This document shows positions 8,800-17,205 of a stretch of 64,000 nucleotides of DNA, piece by piece. The stretch comes from Pseudomonas sp. FP2196. Its GTDB lineage: Bacteria > Pseudomonadota > Gammaproteobacteria > Pseudomonadales > Pseudomonadaceae. The notes beneath the pieces were generated by a model, which was not told the origin of the DNA, searched no databases, and saw nothing but the letters and a program-made list of their open reading frames with translations. How positions within the stretch are numbered: position 1 is the stretch's first letter; each line of letters starts with the position of its first letter. The position numbers and the translations under genes are program-made. Where the stretch lies: contig NZ_CP117445.1 in NCBI RefSeq assembly GCF_030687715.1, positions 1,794,501 to 1,858,500 on the forward strand, read 5' to 3'.

Positions 8800-8882
8800 G
8801 TAGGAGCTGCCGAAGGCTGCGATCTTTTGATTCTGCTTTTGAAGGTCAAGATCAAAAGATCGCAGCCTTCGGCAGCTCCTAC
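8800..8882. repeat. REPIN with perfect 32-bp arms
   Basis: GTAGGAGCTGCCGAAGGCTG... at 8800-8831 is matched exactly by its inverted copy at 8851-8882, separated by 19 bases. It lies between glxR and hyi in the operon; as RNA it would form a very stable hairpin. Confidence 0.95.
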
Positions 8883-8896
8883 AGGTTATGTATGGG

Positions 8897-9679
8897 TCAG
8901 ATTGCGTTGTGCGACTTCAGCCAGCCGAGGCCTGCTTCGGTGGTGGTCAGTGGCTTGTATTCACAGCCAACCCAACCCTGATAACCGATGCGGTCAAGGT
9001 GTTCGAACAGGAAGCGGTAGTTGATTTCGCCGGTACCTGGTTCGTTGCGCCCCGGGTTGTCCGCGAGTTGCACATGGTTGATCTCGCCCAGGTGCGATTG
9101 CAGGGTGCGGGCCAGATCGCCTTCCATGATTTGCATGTGATAGATGTCGTATTGCAGGAACAGATTGGCGCTGCCGACCTGCTCGCGAATCGACAGGGCT
9201 TGCGCCGTGTTGTTCAGGTAGAAACCCGGGATGTCGCGGGTGTTGATCGCTTCCATCACCAGTTTGATGCCGACGGCTTGCAGCTTGTCGGCGGCATATT
9301 TGAGGTTGGCGACGAAGGTCTTTTCCACGGTGGCATCGTCCACGCCTTGTGGACGAATACCGGCCAGGCAGTTGACCTGGGTGTTGCCCAGCACTTGTGC
9401 GTAGGCAATCGCCAGATCGACACCGGCGCGAAACTCTTCAACCCGATCCGGCAAGCAGGCAATCCCGCGCTCGCCCTTGGCCCAGTCACCGGCCGGCAGG
9501 TTGAACAGCACTTGGGTCAGACCGTTGGCGTCGAGCCTGGCCTTGATTTCGGCAGAGCTGAAGTCGTACGGGAACAGGTATTCAACACCACTGAAACCAG
9601 CCTTGGCGGCGGCGTCGAAACGGGCAAGGAAATCCTGTTCGGTGAACAGCATGGACAGGTTGGCTGCGAAACGCGGCAT
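8897..9679 (-). CDS. hyi: Hydroxypyruvate isomerase
   Basis: 260 residues, the family length. TIM-barrel protein of the xylose isomerase-like group; it interconverts hydroxypyruvate and tartronate semialdehyde. Visible blocks: MPRFAANLSMLFTEQDFLARF at the start, GFSGVEYLFPYDF, VMEAINTRDIPGFYL (a metal-site Glu region), QYDIYHMQIMEGDL, and NPGRNEPGTGEINY. The start at 9679 has GGGAGACC upstream and gives the family N-terminus; an open frame to 9856 reads through a REPIN and is not coding. Second gene of the operon after gcl. Confidence 0.94.
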   Translation of the reverse strand: MPRFAANLSMLFTEQDFLARFDAAAKAGFSGVEYLFPYDFSSAEIKARLDANGLTQVLFNLPAGDWAKGERGIACLPDRVEEFRAGVDLAIAYAQVLGNTQVNCLAGIRPQGVDDATVEKTFVANLKYAADKLQAVGIKLVMEAINTRDIPGFYLNNTAQALSIREQVGSANLFLQYDIYHMQIMEGDLARTLQSHLGEINHVQLADNPGRNEPGTGEINYRFLFEHLDRIGYQGWVGCEYKPLTTTEAGLGWLKSHNAI

Positions 9680-9717
9680 GGTGGTCTCCCGTTGCAAATT
9701 AATGATGATGACCCCGT

Positions 9718-9802
9718 GTAGGAGCTGCCGCAGGCTGCGATCTTTTGATCTTGATCTGTTAACAACAAAGATCAAAAGATCGCAGCCTGCGGCAGCTCCT
9801 AC
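9718..9802. repeat. REPIN with perfect 32-bp arms
   Basis: GTAGGAGCTGCCGCAGGCTG... at 9718-9749 and its exact inverted copy at 9771-9802. Lies between hyi and gcl. The arms differ by one base from the 8800-8882 element (CGCAGG instead of CGAAGG), and that change is matched in both arms, which suggests the hairpin is maintained. Confidence 0.95.
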
Positions 9803-9824
9803 AGGAGCATCAGGCCATGGCGGA

Positions 9825-11600
9825 TCAGTCGAGCAGCGAAATCGCCGTTGGCGCATCGTTGCCGACCAGCGCCAGGTCTTCGAATTCGTTGACGGCGTTG
9901 ATCTCGGTCCCCATGGAGATGTTGGTCACACGCTCCAGAATGATCTCGACGATTACCGGCACCTTGAACTCTTCGATCAACTGTTCGGCCTTGCGCAGGG
10001 CAGGGGCGATTTCCGACGGTTCGAACACACGCAGTGCCTTGCAGCCCAGGCCTTCGGCGACTGCGACGTGGTCAACACCGTAACCGTTGAGTTCCGGCGC
10101 GTTCAGGTTATCGAAGGACAACTGCACGCAGTAGTCCATTTCGAATCCGCGCTGGGCCTGACGGATCAGCCCCAGGTACGAGTTGTTCACCACGACGTGG
10201 ATGTAAGGCAGTTTGAACTGAGCGCCGACCGCCAGTTCTTCGATCATGAACTGGAAGTCATAGTCCCCCGACAGGGCCACGACTTTGCGGCTCGGATCGG
10301 CCTTGACCACGCCCAGTGCAGCCGGAATGGTCCAGCCCAGAGGGCCTGCCTGACCGCAGTTGATCCAGTGACGCGGCTTGTAGACGTGCAGGAACTGCGC
10401 GCCGGCAATCTGCGACAGACCAATGGTGCTGACGTAGCAGGTGTCTTTGCCGAATACTTGGTTCATCTCTTCATAAACGCGCTGCGGTTTGACCGGCACG
10501 TTGTCGAAGTGGGTCTTGCGGTGCAGGCTGGCTTTGCGCTGCTGGCAATCCTGCAACCAGGCACTGCGGTTTTTCAGCTTGCCGGCGGCTTGCCACTCAC
10601 GCGCCACTTCGATGAACACGGTCAGCGCGGCAGCGGCGTCGGACACAATACCCAGGTCCGGCGTGAATACACGGCCGATCTGTGTGCCTTCGATATCGAC
10701 GTGAATGAACTTGCGACCTTCGGTGTAAACGTCCACCGAACCGGTGTGACGGTTGGCCCAGCGGTTGCCGATGCCCAGCACCACGTCGGATTTGAGCATC
10801 GTCGCGTTGCCGTAGCGGTGCGAAGTCTGCAGACCGACCATGCCGACCATCAACGGGTGATCGTCCGGGATGGTGCCCCAGCCCATCAGGGTCGGGATGA
10901 CCGGGATGCCGGTGAGTTCGGCGAACTCGACCAGCAAATCGCTGGCGTCGGCGTTGATGATGCCGCCACCGGCCACCAGCAATGGACGCTCGGCCTGATC
11001 AAGCAAGGCCAAAGCCTTCTCGACTTGAACGCGGGTAGCGGTCGGTTTGGCCAGCGGCAATGGCTGGTAGGCATCGATATCGAATTCGATTTCGGCCATC
11101 TGCACGTCGAACGGCAGGTCGATCAGTACAGGGCCTGGACGACCGGAGCGCATTTCAAAGAATGCTTTCTGGAACGCGTACGGCACCTGGCCCGGTTCCA
11201 GAACAGTGGTCGCCCACTTGGTCACTGGCTTGACGATGCTGGTGATGTCGACAGCCTGGAAGTCTTCCTTGTGCATACGAGCGCGGGGTGCCTGGCCGGT
11301 AATGCAAAGGATTGGAATCGAGTCGGCCGAGGCGCTGTAGAGCCCGGTGACCATATCGGTACCGGCAGGGCCGGAAGTCCCGATGCACACGCCGATGTTG
11401 CCGGCCTTGGTGCGGGTGTAACCCTCGGCCATGTGCGAGGCGCCTTCAACGTGGCGAGCGAGGACGTGATCGATGCCACCGACTTTCTGCAAGGCGGAGT
11501 ACAGCGGATTGATGGCAGCGCCCGGGATGCCAAAAGCGGTATCAACCCCTTCACGGCGCATCACCAGAACGGCGGCTTCGATTGCTCTCATTTTGCTCAT
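9825..11600 (-). CDS. gcl: Glyoxylate carboligase
   Basis: 591 residues. ThDP/FAD enzyme of the acetohydroxyacid synthase family; condenses two glyoxylates to tartronate semialdehyde and CO2. Residue 51 is Val ([14 protein letters not shown]), where most ThDP enzymes have the proton-relay Glu; this Val is the known hallmark of glyoxylate carboligase. Other blocks: [36 protein letters not shown], and the ThDP/Mg site from [12 protein letters not shown] to [12 protein letters not shown]. The start at 11600 ([11 protein letters not shown]) matches the E. coli numbering. First gene of the minus-strand operon; a TTGTATACAA palindrome lies 28 bp upstream of its ATG. Confidence 0.96.
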   Translation of the reverse strand: MSKMRAIEAAVLVMRREGVDTAFGIPGAAINPLYSALQKVGGIDHVLARHVEGASHMAEGYTRTKAGNIGVCIGTSGPAGTDMVTGLYSASADSIPILCITGQAPRARMHKEDFQAVDITSIVKPVTKWATTVLEPGQVPYAFQKAFFEMRSGRPGPVLIDLPFDVQMAEIEFDIDAYQPLPLAKPTATRVQVEKALALLDQAERPLLVAGGGIINADASDLLVEFAELTGIPVIPTLMGWGTIPDDHPLMVGMVGLQTSHRYGNATMLKSDVVLGIGNRWANRHTGSVDVYTEGRKFIHVDIEGTQIGRVFTPDLGIVSDAAAALTVFIEVAREWQAAGKLKNRSAWLQDCQQRKASLHRKTHFDNVPVKPQRVYEEMNQVFGKDTCYVSTIGLSQIAGAQFLHVYKPRHWINCGQAGPLGWTIPAALGVVKADPSRKVVALSGDYDFQFMIEELAVGAQFKLPYIHVVVNNSYLGLIRQAQRGFEMDYCVQLSFDNLNAPELNGYGVDHVAVAEGLGCKALRVFEPSEIAPALRKAEQLIEEFKVPVIVEIILERVTNISMGTEINAVNEFEDLALVGNDAPTAISLLD

Positions 11601-11627
11601 GGTTTTGTGCCTCTTTACGTTTTGTAA

Positions 11628-11637
11628 TTGTATACAA
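11628..11637. promoter_or_regulatory. TTGTATACAA palindrome near the gcl start (putative operator)
   Basis: Perfect 10-bp palindrome 28 bp before the gcl ATG, in the expected leader or promoter-proximal region. An identical copy lies at 11766-11775. The repetition in one divergent promoter region suggests a repressor site. The regulator is not shown by sequence. Confidence 0.55.
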
Positions 11638-11765
11638 GTGGCTTTGCGCAGAGTGTATTCACGGCGGACGGCGCAGGTCAATCCATTTTCTCAAGCGGCT
11701 GTTTCATTTGTCGGAAGCCGTTTCTGCTGTGGCTTTTCGTCGCATGTGGCGCTTTTCGAAAATTA

Positions 11766-11775
11766 TTGTATACAA
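11766..11775. promoter_or_regulatory. Second TTGTATACAA palindrome (putative operator)
   Basis: Same perfect palindrome, about 94 bp before the glcG-like ATG and 138 bp from the first copy. It sits in an AT-rich stretch (11757-11800) unlike the GC-rich surroundings, where the divergent promoters probably lie. Confidence 0.55.
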
Positions 11776-11868
11776 AAAAATAACTCATTGTGTTCTATTT
11801 GTTGCATCGGACTGCGGCACAAACGCGCAGTCTCCCGACTTTCCCAATAACAAAATGAGGACAGCACC

Positions 11869-12309
11869 ATGAGCGCTTTAACCTTGAAAGTCGCAGTCAA
11901 CCTGGTCAACGAAGCCATCAGCGTCGGGCGCGGCATCAGCGCTGCGCCGCTGACCATCGCGGTACTCGATACCGGCGGCCACCTGATCACCCTGCAACGC
12001 GAAGACGGCGCCAGCCTGCTGCGCCCGCAGATCGCCATCGGCAAAGCCTGGGGCGCCATCGCCCTGGGCAAAGGCTCACGCCTGCTGGCACTCGACGCCC
12101 AACAACGCCCGGCCTTCATCGCCGCACTCAACAGCATGGGCCAGGGCAGCGTCGTGCCGGCCCCGGGCGGTGTATTGATCCGTGATCAGGCGGGGGAGGT
12201 ATTGGGGGCGATCGGGATTAGCGGTGATCTGTCGGATATTGATGAGCAGGTAGCGATCAAAGCTGTTGAAGCGCTGGATCTGAAGGCGGATGCGGGGGTG
12301 GCTTCTTGA
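11869..12309 (+). CDS. GlcG/HbpS family protein (heme-binding-like)
   Basis: 146 residues covering one complete GlcG/HbpS domain: PLTIAVLDTGGHLITLQREDGASLL, then PAFIAAL, APGGVLIRDQAGEVLGAIGISG at the C-terminus. Members are small proteins often encoded with glycolate, glyoxylate or diol catabolism genes; some bind heme or cobalamin, but the role beside gcl is not established. It diverges from gcl, and the same order (gcl, GlcG-like gene, tetR gene) is known in P. aeruginosa. No signal peptide is seen. Confidence 0.88.
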   Translation: MSALTLKVAVNLVNEAISVGRGISAAPLTIAVLDTGGHLITLQREDGASLLRPQIAIGKAWGAIALGKGSRLLALDAQQRPAFIAALNSMGQGSVVPAPGGVLIRDQAGEVLGAIGISGDLSDIDEQVAIKAVEALDLKADAGVAS

Positions 12310-12330
12310 TTTAGGCGTCTGAAATGACGT

Positions 12331-12422
12331 GATCGCTGGCAAGCCAGCTCCCACAAGGTTTTGTGTCGTTCACAAGTTTTGTATTCAACATAAAAACCTG
12401 TGGGAGCTGGCTTGCCAGCGAT
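12331..12422. repeat. REPIN upstream of the RAYT gene
   Basis: Left arm 12333-12355 (ATCGCTGGCAAGCCAGCTCC...) and right arm 12400-12422 (GTGGGAGCTGGCTTGCCAGC...) are inverted copies of one 23-bp REP. Same REP type and similar spacing as the element at 13001-13091 on the other side of the transposase gene. Confidence 0.92.
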
Positions 12423-12518
12423 GGCGGCGGGACTGACACATCAAGATAAAAGACTGCCTGACTTGATGGGGCACTGCGGTCTAGCCTTCTGATGAACTCA
12501 TCATGAAGGGGCAACGGA

Positions 12519-12977
12519 TTGCCTGATCTTCCTGCTTCACATCGTCTGCGAGCCGGCCGCTACGCGGAGCCAAATAGAATCTATCTACTGACAACCAATA
12601 CACTTGATCGAGAACCGATCTTTACCGATTTCGCATTGGGCAGATTGGTGGTTCATCAATTTCAGCGGGCAGAAAATCTGGGATTAGCGAACTCACTGGC
12701 CTGGGTTGTCATGCCAGATCATTTTCACTGGCTGGTCGAACTGGAAAATTGTTCACTCAAAAAATTGATGCGCGAAACCAAGTCGCTGATTACGCGAGAA
12801 GTGAATATGTCCATCAACCGGAAAGGTCCGCTTTGGCAGCAGGGTTTTCACGACCGTGCGCTGCGGCGGGAGGAGGATCTGGTGAAAATGGCGCGATATG
12901 TCGTGGCTAACCCTCTGAGGGCGGGCTTGGTCGAAAAGATTGGCGACTATCCGCTGTGGGATTCAGTTTGGCTTTAG
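12519..12977 (+). CDS. REP-associated tyrosine transposase (RAYT, TnpA-REP)
   Basis: 152 residues, typical of RAYTs of the IS200/IS605-related Y1 transposase superfamily. The HUH motif is H68-F-H70 in VVMPDHFHWLVEL, and the likely nucleophile is Y127 in KMARYVVANPLRAGLV. The N-terminus (SHRLRAGRYAEPNRIYLLTT) is the standard RAYT beginning. The start is a TTG at 12519 with AAGGGGC upstream; the ATG at 12503 is out of frame and stops at once. A REPIN lies on each side (12331-12422 and 13001-13091), the arrangement expected of a gene that mobilises its own REP family. No frameshift or missing motif, so it may be active. Confidence 0.93.
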   Translation: MPDLPASHRLRAGRYAEPNRIYLLTTNTLDREPIFTDFALGRLVVHQFQRAENLGLANSLAWVVMPDHFHWLVELENCSLKKLMRETKSLITREVNMSINRKGPLWQQGFHDRALRREEDLVKMARYVVANPLRAGLVEKIGDYPLWDSVWL

Positions 12978-13000
12978 CAATTTTGAATCGAGTTGCCTCC

Positions 13001-13091
13001 ATCGCTGGCAAGCCAGCTCCCACAGGGATTTGTGTTGTTTGCTAAATCTGAGTTCAACACAGAAACCTGTGGGAGCTGGCTTGCCAGCGAT
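13001..13091. repeat. REPIN downstream of the RAYT gene
   Basis: Arms 13001-13023 and 13069-13091 are inverted 23-bp REP copies of the same type as at 12331-12422. It starts 24 bp after the RAYT stop and ends 18 bp before the convergent tetR stop. Confidence 0.92.
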
Positions 13092-13108
13092 GGTGTCACA
13101 GCAATACT

Positions 13109-13714
13109 TCAGTCCGGCTCACACCCTTTAAGCACCAACCGGATAATCGTCTGCGCCGCCGCTTCATAATCGGCCTCGTCCAGCTTGTCCTTGCCGGTGA
13201 TCGCAGAGATCTGCCAGTCGAAGTCGGCGTAGGTCTGGGTTGCGGCCCAGATGCTGAACATCAGATGGTTGGGGTCGATCGGGGCGATCTGGCCGCGGTC
13301 GATCCAGGTCTGGATGCAGTCGATGTTGTGCTTGGCCTGGCCGTTGAGTTGCTCGACCAGATCAGCGCTCAGGTGCGGGGCGCCGTGCATGATTTCGCTG
13401 GCGAACACCTTGGAGGCGAAGGGCAGGTCGCGGGAGATGCGGATCTTCGAGCGGATGTAGCCGCTGAGCACTTCGCTCGGCACGCCGTCCGCGTTGAACG
13501 GCGTCGAGGCCTGCAGGATCGGCACGATGATGCTTTCCAGTACCTCGCGGTAGAGGTTTTCCTTGGACTTGAAGTAGTAGTAGACGTTGGGCTTGGGCAG
13601 TCCTGCCTTGGCGGCGATATCGCTGGTTTTGGTCGCAGCGAAGCCCTTGTCGGCAAACTCCTCACTGGCGGCACGCAGGATCAGTTCTTTGTTGCGCTCG
13701 CGGATTGTGCTCAT
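13109..13714 (-). CDS. TetR family regulator with RutR/YcdC-like C-terminal domain
   Basis: 201 residues. The helix-turn-helix is at residues 22-50 (FADKGFAATKTSDIAAKAGLP, then NVYYYFKSKENLY). The C-terminal part (SRDLPFASKVFASEIMHGAP, LMFSIWAATQTYADFDWQ) resembles the YcdC/RutR type ligand domain. The start at 13714 (MSTIRERNKELILR) was chosen by the family N-terminus. Its place beside the gcl cluster is conserved in P. aeruginosa, so it may control glyoxylate or purine-derived carbon use; whether it binds the TTGTATACAA sites is unknown. Confidence 0.88.
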   Translation of the reverse strand: MSTIRERNKELILRAASEEFADKGFAATKTSDIAAKAGLPKPNVYYYFKSKENLYREVLESIIVPILQASTPFNADGVPSEVLSGYIRSKIRISRDLPFASKVFASEIMHGAPHLSADLVEQLNGQAKHNIDCIQTWIDRGQIAPIDPNHLMFSIWAATQTYADFDWQISAITGKDKLDEADYEAAAQTIIRLVLKGCEPD

Positions 13715-13848
13715 AAACCCGGTGGTTCCTTGCCTGTTCTGGCGGTTGCGCATGGTAGCACCGGCCTCGCGCAGCGCTCAACAATGCCCCGTGTGGCCTG
13801 CAGTCGCGGTATGCTGCACGGCATTATTCACATAAGGAAACAAGATTC

Positions 13849-14763
13849 ATGGCAGGAAGCAGTTTGCTGGTGCTGATCGACGACATCGCCACCGTTCTGG
13901 ATGACGTTGCGCTGATGACCAAAATGGCCGCCAAGAAGACCGCAGGCGTGCTCGGCGACGACTTGGCGCTGAATGCCCAGCAAGTCTCTGGTGTGCGGGC
14001 CGAACGGGAGATTCCCGTGGTCTGGGCGGTGGCCAAGGGCTCGTTCGTCAACAAGCTGATCCTGGTGCCATCGGCACTGGCGATCAGTGCGTTCGTGCCG
14101 TGGCTGGTAACGCCACTGTTGATGGTCGGTGGCGCGTATCTGTGTTTCGAGGGTTTCGAGAAACTCGCGCACAAGTTTCTCCACAGCAAGGCTGAGGATG
14201 ATGCTGAACATGCGCAACTGACCGAGGCCGTGGCCGATCCGGCAACCGATCTGGTGGCGTACGAGAAGGACAAGATCAAAGGTGCGATCCGCACTGACTT
14301 CATTCTCTCGGCAGAAATCATCGCGATCACTCTGGGGGCCGTGGCCGGCGCCACGCTGACCCAGCAAGTGATCGTGCTGTCCGGCATCGCTATCGTCATG
14401 ACCATCGGTGTGTATGGTCTGGTGGCCGGTATCGTCAAGCTCGACGACCTCGGTTTGTGGCTGACGCAGAAGTCTGGGCAAATGGCCAAGAAAATCGGCA
14501 ACGGCATTCTCGTCACGGCGCCCTACATGATGAAAGCCCTGTCGGTGATCGGCACCGCGGCGATGTTCCTGGTCGGCGGCGGCATCCTGACCCATGGCGT
14601 ACCGGTGGTTCATCACTGGATTGAAGGCGTTGGCGCAGCGGCGGGTAGCGCGGGGTTTGTGGTGCCAGTGTTGCTCAATGGTGTGGCGGGGATTATTGCC
14701 GGTGCGGTGGTACTGGCGGTTGTGGCGGTAGTGGGCAAGATCTGGAAAGCTGTGAAAGGCTAA
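13849..14763 (+). CDS. DUF808 (YedI-like) inner membrane protein
   Basis: 304 residues. The N-terminus [21 protein letters not shown] is the family hallmark. It is followed by about five to six hydrophobic segments (for example residues 77-105, 155-200 and 222-300), and [16 protein letters not shown] is the next conserved block. Function is unknown for the family. Single gene, with a degenerate REPIN and a terminator downstream. Confidence 0.9.
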   Translation: MAGSSLLVLIDDIATVLDDVALMTKMAAKKTAGVLGDDLALNAQQVSGVRAEREIPVVWAVAKGSFVNKLILVPSALAISAFVPWLVTPLLMVGGAYLCFEGFEKLAHKFLHSKAEDDAEHAQLTEAVADPATDLVAYEKDKIKGAIRTDFILSAEIIAITLGAVAGATLTQQVIVLSGIAIVMTIGVYGLVAGIVKLDDLGLWLTQKSGQMAKKIGNGILVTAPYMMKALSVIGTAAMFLVGGGILTHGVPVVHHWIEGVGAAAGSAGFVVPVLLNGVAGIIAGAVVLAVVAVVGKIWKAVKG

Positions 14764-14846
14764 AAAGATCGCCGCCTGCGGCAGCTCCTGCAGGGTGTAC
14801 TCCATCCCAATGCAGGAGCTGCCGCACGCTGCGATCCTTTGATCTT
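14764..14846. repeat. Degenerate REPIN
   Basis: GATCGCCGCCTGCGGCAGCT at 14767 and GCAGGAGCTGCCGCACGCTG at 14812 are inverted, diverged copies of the GTAGGAGCTGCCG REP type. It begins at the DUF808 stop codon. Confidence 0.75.
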
Positions 14847-14850
14847 CATG

Positions 14851-14889
14851 AAAAAGGCCATTCGACTTGCATCGAATGGCCTTTTTTTG
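14851..14889. terminator. Bidirectional terminator between DUF808 and mlaA
   Basis: AAAAAGGCCATTCGA and TCGAATGGCCTTTTT form a 15-bp perfect stem with a short loop, between convergent genes. Confidence 0.92.
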
Positions 14890-14901
14890 TGCCTGCCGGT
14901 T

Positions 14902-15690
14902 TTACTCGGCAATCTGCAACTTGCGCGACTCGGTGTACACGTAGCGCACTTTCTCGTATTCGAACGGCGAGTTCAGCTGACCATAGCGGAAGCCGGTCTG
15001 GTAGCGCTTGTCGACCGCGCGCAGGGCCCAGACTTCCGGGTGGTTGGAGCTCACTTCCGATACGTTGAGGAAGTTGATCGCCGATTCGGTGGTGTAGTCG
15101 ACCGCCAGGCCTGCAGTGTCACGCAGGTTGGATGGGCCGAAGATCGGCAGGACGAAGTAGGCACCGCCCGGTACGCCGTAGAAGCCCAGAGTCTGACCAA
15201 AGTCTTCGCTCTGACGCGGCAGGCCCATGGCGGTGGCCGGGTCCCACAGGCCGGCGATGCCGATGGTGGTATTGAGCAGCAGGCGCGCAGTGGTTTCCAT
15301 CGAGCGCTGGCCCTTGAACTGCAACAGGCTGTTGACCAGATTCGGCACGTCGCCAAGGTTGTTGAAGAAGTTGCTCACGCCGGTACGCAAGAAGCTTGGC
15401 GTGATGTAGCGGTAGCCATCGACCACCGGCAGGAACACCCATTGGTCGAAGCGGTAGTTGAAGTGGTAAACGCGGCGGTTCCACTCTTCCAGCGGGTCAT
15501 ACACGTTCAGGGCGTTGAGCGTCGAGCGCTCGAATTCGCGCTGATCCAGCCCCGGGTTGAACTTGAGTTTGGACAGCGGCTCCTTGAACCCGTCGCTGTC
15601 GACCACCACCGGTGCATTGGCTTTGCTGTTGTCGGCCTGGGCCACGCCTGCACAGAGTAACGCTGCAATCAGCAGGAGATATTTAGCCAC
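14902..15690 (-). CDS. mlaA: MlaA/VacJ family outer-membrane lipid asymmetry protein
   Basis: 262 residues. VacJ-family blocks are clear: NVYDPLEEWNRRVYHFNYRF, SFLRTGVSNFFNNLGD, LLQFKGQRS, RLLLNTTIGIAGLWDPAT, EDFGQTLGFYGVPGGAYFVLP and FGPSNLRDTAGL. In E. coli, MlaA removes phospholipids from the outer leaflet and passes them to MlaC. The signal peptide (1-19) ends AQA before DNS, and the only Cys (C13 in ALLCAG) is not in a convincing lipobox, so this copy may be cleaved by signal peptidase I. It starts within the end of the upstream hydrolase gene (8-bp overlap), so the two are co-translated. Confidence 0.92.
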   Translation of the reverse strand: MAKYLLLIAALLCAGVAQADNSKANAPVVVDSDGFKEPLSKLKFNPGLDQREFERSTLNALNVYDPLEEWNRRVYHFNYRFDQWVFLPVVDGYRYITPSFLRTGVSNFFNNLGDVPNLVNSLLQFKGQRSMETTARLLLNTTIGIAGLWDPATAMGLPRQSEDFGQTLGFYGVPGGAYFVLPIFGPSNLRDTAGLAVDYTTESAINFLNVSEVSSNHPEVWALRAVDKRYQTGFRYGQLNSPFEYEKVRYVYTESRKLQIAE

Positions 15691-16981
15691 GGAAGAACTC
15701 CAGCATGGCGTCGCTGTTGACGCGGTAGTTAAGGTTGCCGCAATGGCCGCCCAGTGGGTAAACGGTCAGACGATCACCGAAGGTTTTGCGCAGGAAACCG
15801 AGGTCGCCCGGGCCGAGGATCACGTCGTCGGCGTTGTGCATTACGGCGATTTTCGGGCTGTCGTGCAGGTAGTCCTTCAGTGCATACAGGCTGACCTGAT
15901 CGATCAGTTGCAGCAGGCTGCCGCCGTCGGTGCGCGCGCGCCACATCGGAATCACTTGCTCGGTCAGGTAGCAATCGAAGTCGCATTGCAGTGCACGTTT
16001 TAGGAACGGCGTGAGGCTGGTGCCTTGGGTGATCGGGAATTTCGGCGGGGTGATCAGGCCGCGACGGTTGATCAGGTCTGAAGTAAACGCAATATCGGCT
16101 GCCGAGAAGCGGAACGAGGTGCCGATCAGCATCGCCATCTGCTCGTTGCTCAGATGCTGCTTGGACTGCTGGAAGTCGTAGAGCAGGGCGTCGTTGAGGT
16201 CGATATAACCTTTCTGCTGAAAGTAGCGGGTCAACTTGGCCAGCACCAGTTCATAGAAGGTGGTGCTGTTGTTGATGCCTTTCACCTCGGTCTGCACCAG
16301 CTTGTCGAGGTTGGTGATCGAAGTGTAGAGGTTGACCGGCGGGTTGAGCAGCAGGACTTTCTTGAAGTTGAAGCTGCGGCGGGTTTCGTCCAGATGCGCG
16401 ACGAACGCGGCATCAAGAGCACCAAGGCTATAACCGGTCAGGTAATACTCGGTGACCGGCAGTTTCGGGTTTTGCGCCCGCACGGCCTGCATCACTCGGT
16501 ACATGTCTTCAGCGTCTTCCTTGGTCACGCCCGGAGTGGCGAAGCGCGAGGCGGCACTGATGAAGTCGAAACTGGTTGGCGACGACAACTGCACGACGTG
16601 GTAGCCGGCCTTGTAGTAAAGCTTTTTCAAGTATTCGTTGAGCGTGCTGTCATAACGCGCGCCGGTGCCGGCGATCAGGAAGATCAGCGGTGCTGGTTTG
16701 TCCTGTTCGGCGATGCGGTAGGTGAGCTTTTTCACCGGCCAGAAGTTGTCCGGCAGAATGAACTCGCGTTCCGGACGCAAGGTGACGCTGCGGTCCGACT
16801 GATTGATGTCGTCGTCCAGCGGCAGTTCCGGGCGCAAGTCCGGCGGAGTCGTGGCGATGGTCGCCTCGAACGGGTTGGTCAGGGGGTAGCCATAACTGGC
16901 GGCGTCGATATCCACCGCCAGTGCGGACGCACTCAAAATAAGGCCGCTGAACAGCGCGGCGAAGCGCAAGGAACGGAGCAT
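15683..16981 (-). CDS. Exported alpha/beta-hydrolase-fold protein co-transcribed with mlaA
   Basis: 432 residues with a signal peptide (about 1-22, ending ALA before VDIDAAS). It looks like an alpha/beta hydrolase: oxyanion strand LIFLIAGTGARYDS, nucleophile elbow GYSLGALDAA with Ser185, an acid in HNADDVILGPGDLG, and a terminal His413 in GGHCGNLNYR. Homologues in pseudomonads are sometimes mislabelled as serine/threonine kinase; no kinase motif is present. The 8-bp overlap with mlaA suggests a role at the cell envelope, possibly on lipids; substrate is unknown. Confidence 0.82.
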   Translation of the reverse strand: MLRSLRFAALFSGLILSASALAVDIDAASYGYPLTNPFEATIATTPPDLRPELPLDDDINQSDRSVTLRPEREFILPDNFWPVKKLTYRIAEQDKPAPLIFLIAGTGARYDSTLNEYLKKLYYKAGYHVVQLSSPTSFDFISAASRFATPGVTKEDAEDMYRVMQAVRAQNPKLPVTEYYLTGYSLGALDAAFVAHLDETRRSFNFKKVLLLNPPVNLYTSITNLDKLVQTEVKGINNSTTFYELVLAKLTRYFQQKGYIDLNDALLYDFQQSKQHLSNEQMAMLIGTSFRFSAADIAFTSDLINRRGLITPPKFPITQGTSLTPFLKRALQCDFDCYLTEQVIPMWRARTDGGSLLQLIDQVSLYALKDYLHDSPKIAVMHNADDVILGPGDLGFLRKTFGDRLTVYPLGGHCGNLNYRVNSDAMLEFFRG

Positions 16982-17205
16982 GACTAGATCCCTTAGAGGA
17001 AGGTGCCGAATGAAGTTCGCAGGCTATGACCACCGGGTTTGCGCCAAAGTGCCATGCCGCGGCACCAAACAGGCAGAATTCGGAGTAATAGTAGCTGGAC
17101 GATACACTTTGCATCGCCTGGATGAAAAGTTAACTGTTGTTAGTGCTTGCGTCTGACAGGCCGAAGATTAAGCTGACCGCCGATTTTCGTTGATTGGAGA
17201 GTTTC

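Noticed and set aside
9477..11627. 716-codon plus-strand frame over hyi and gcl
   Set aside because: It crosses a REPIN and the hyi start, and is antisense to two clear enzymes.
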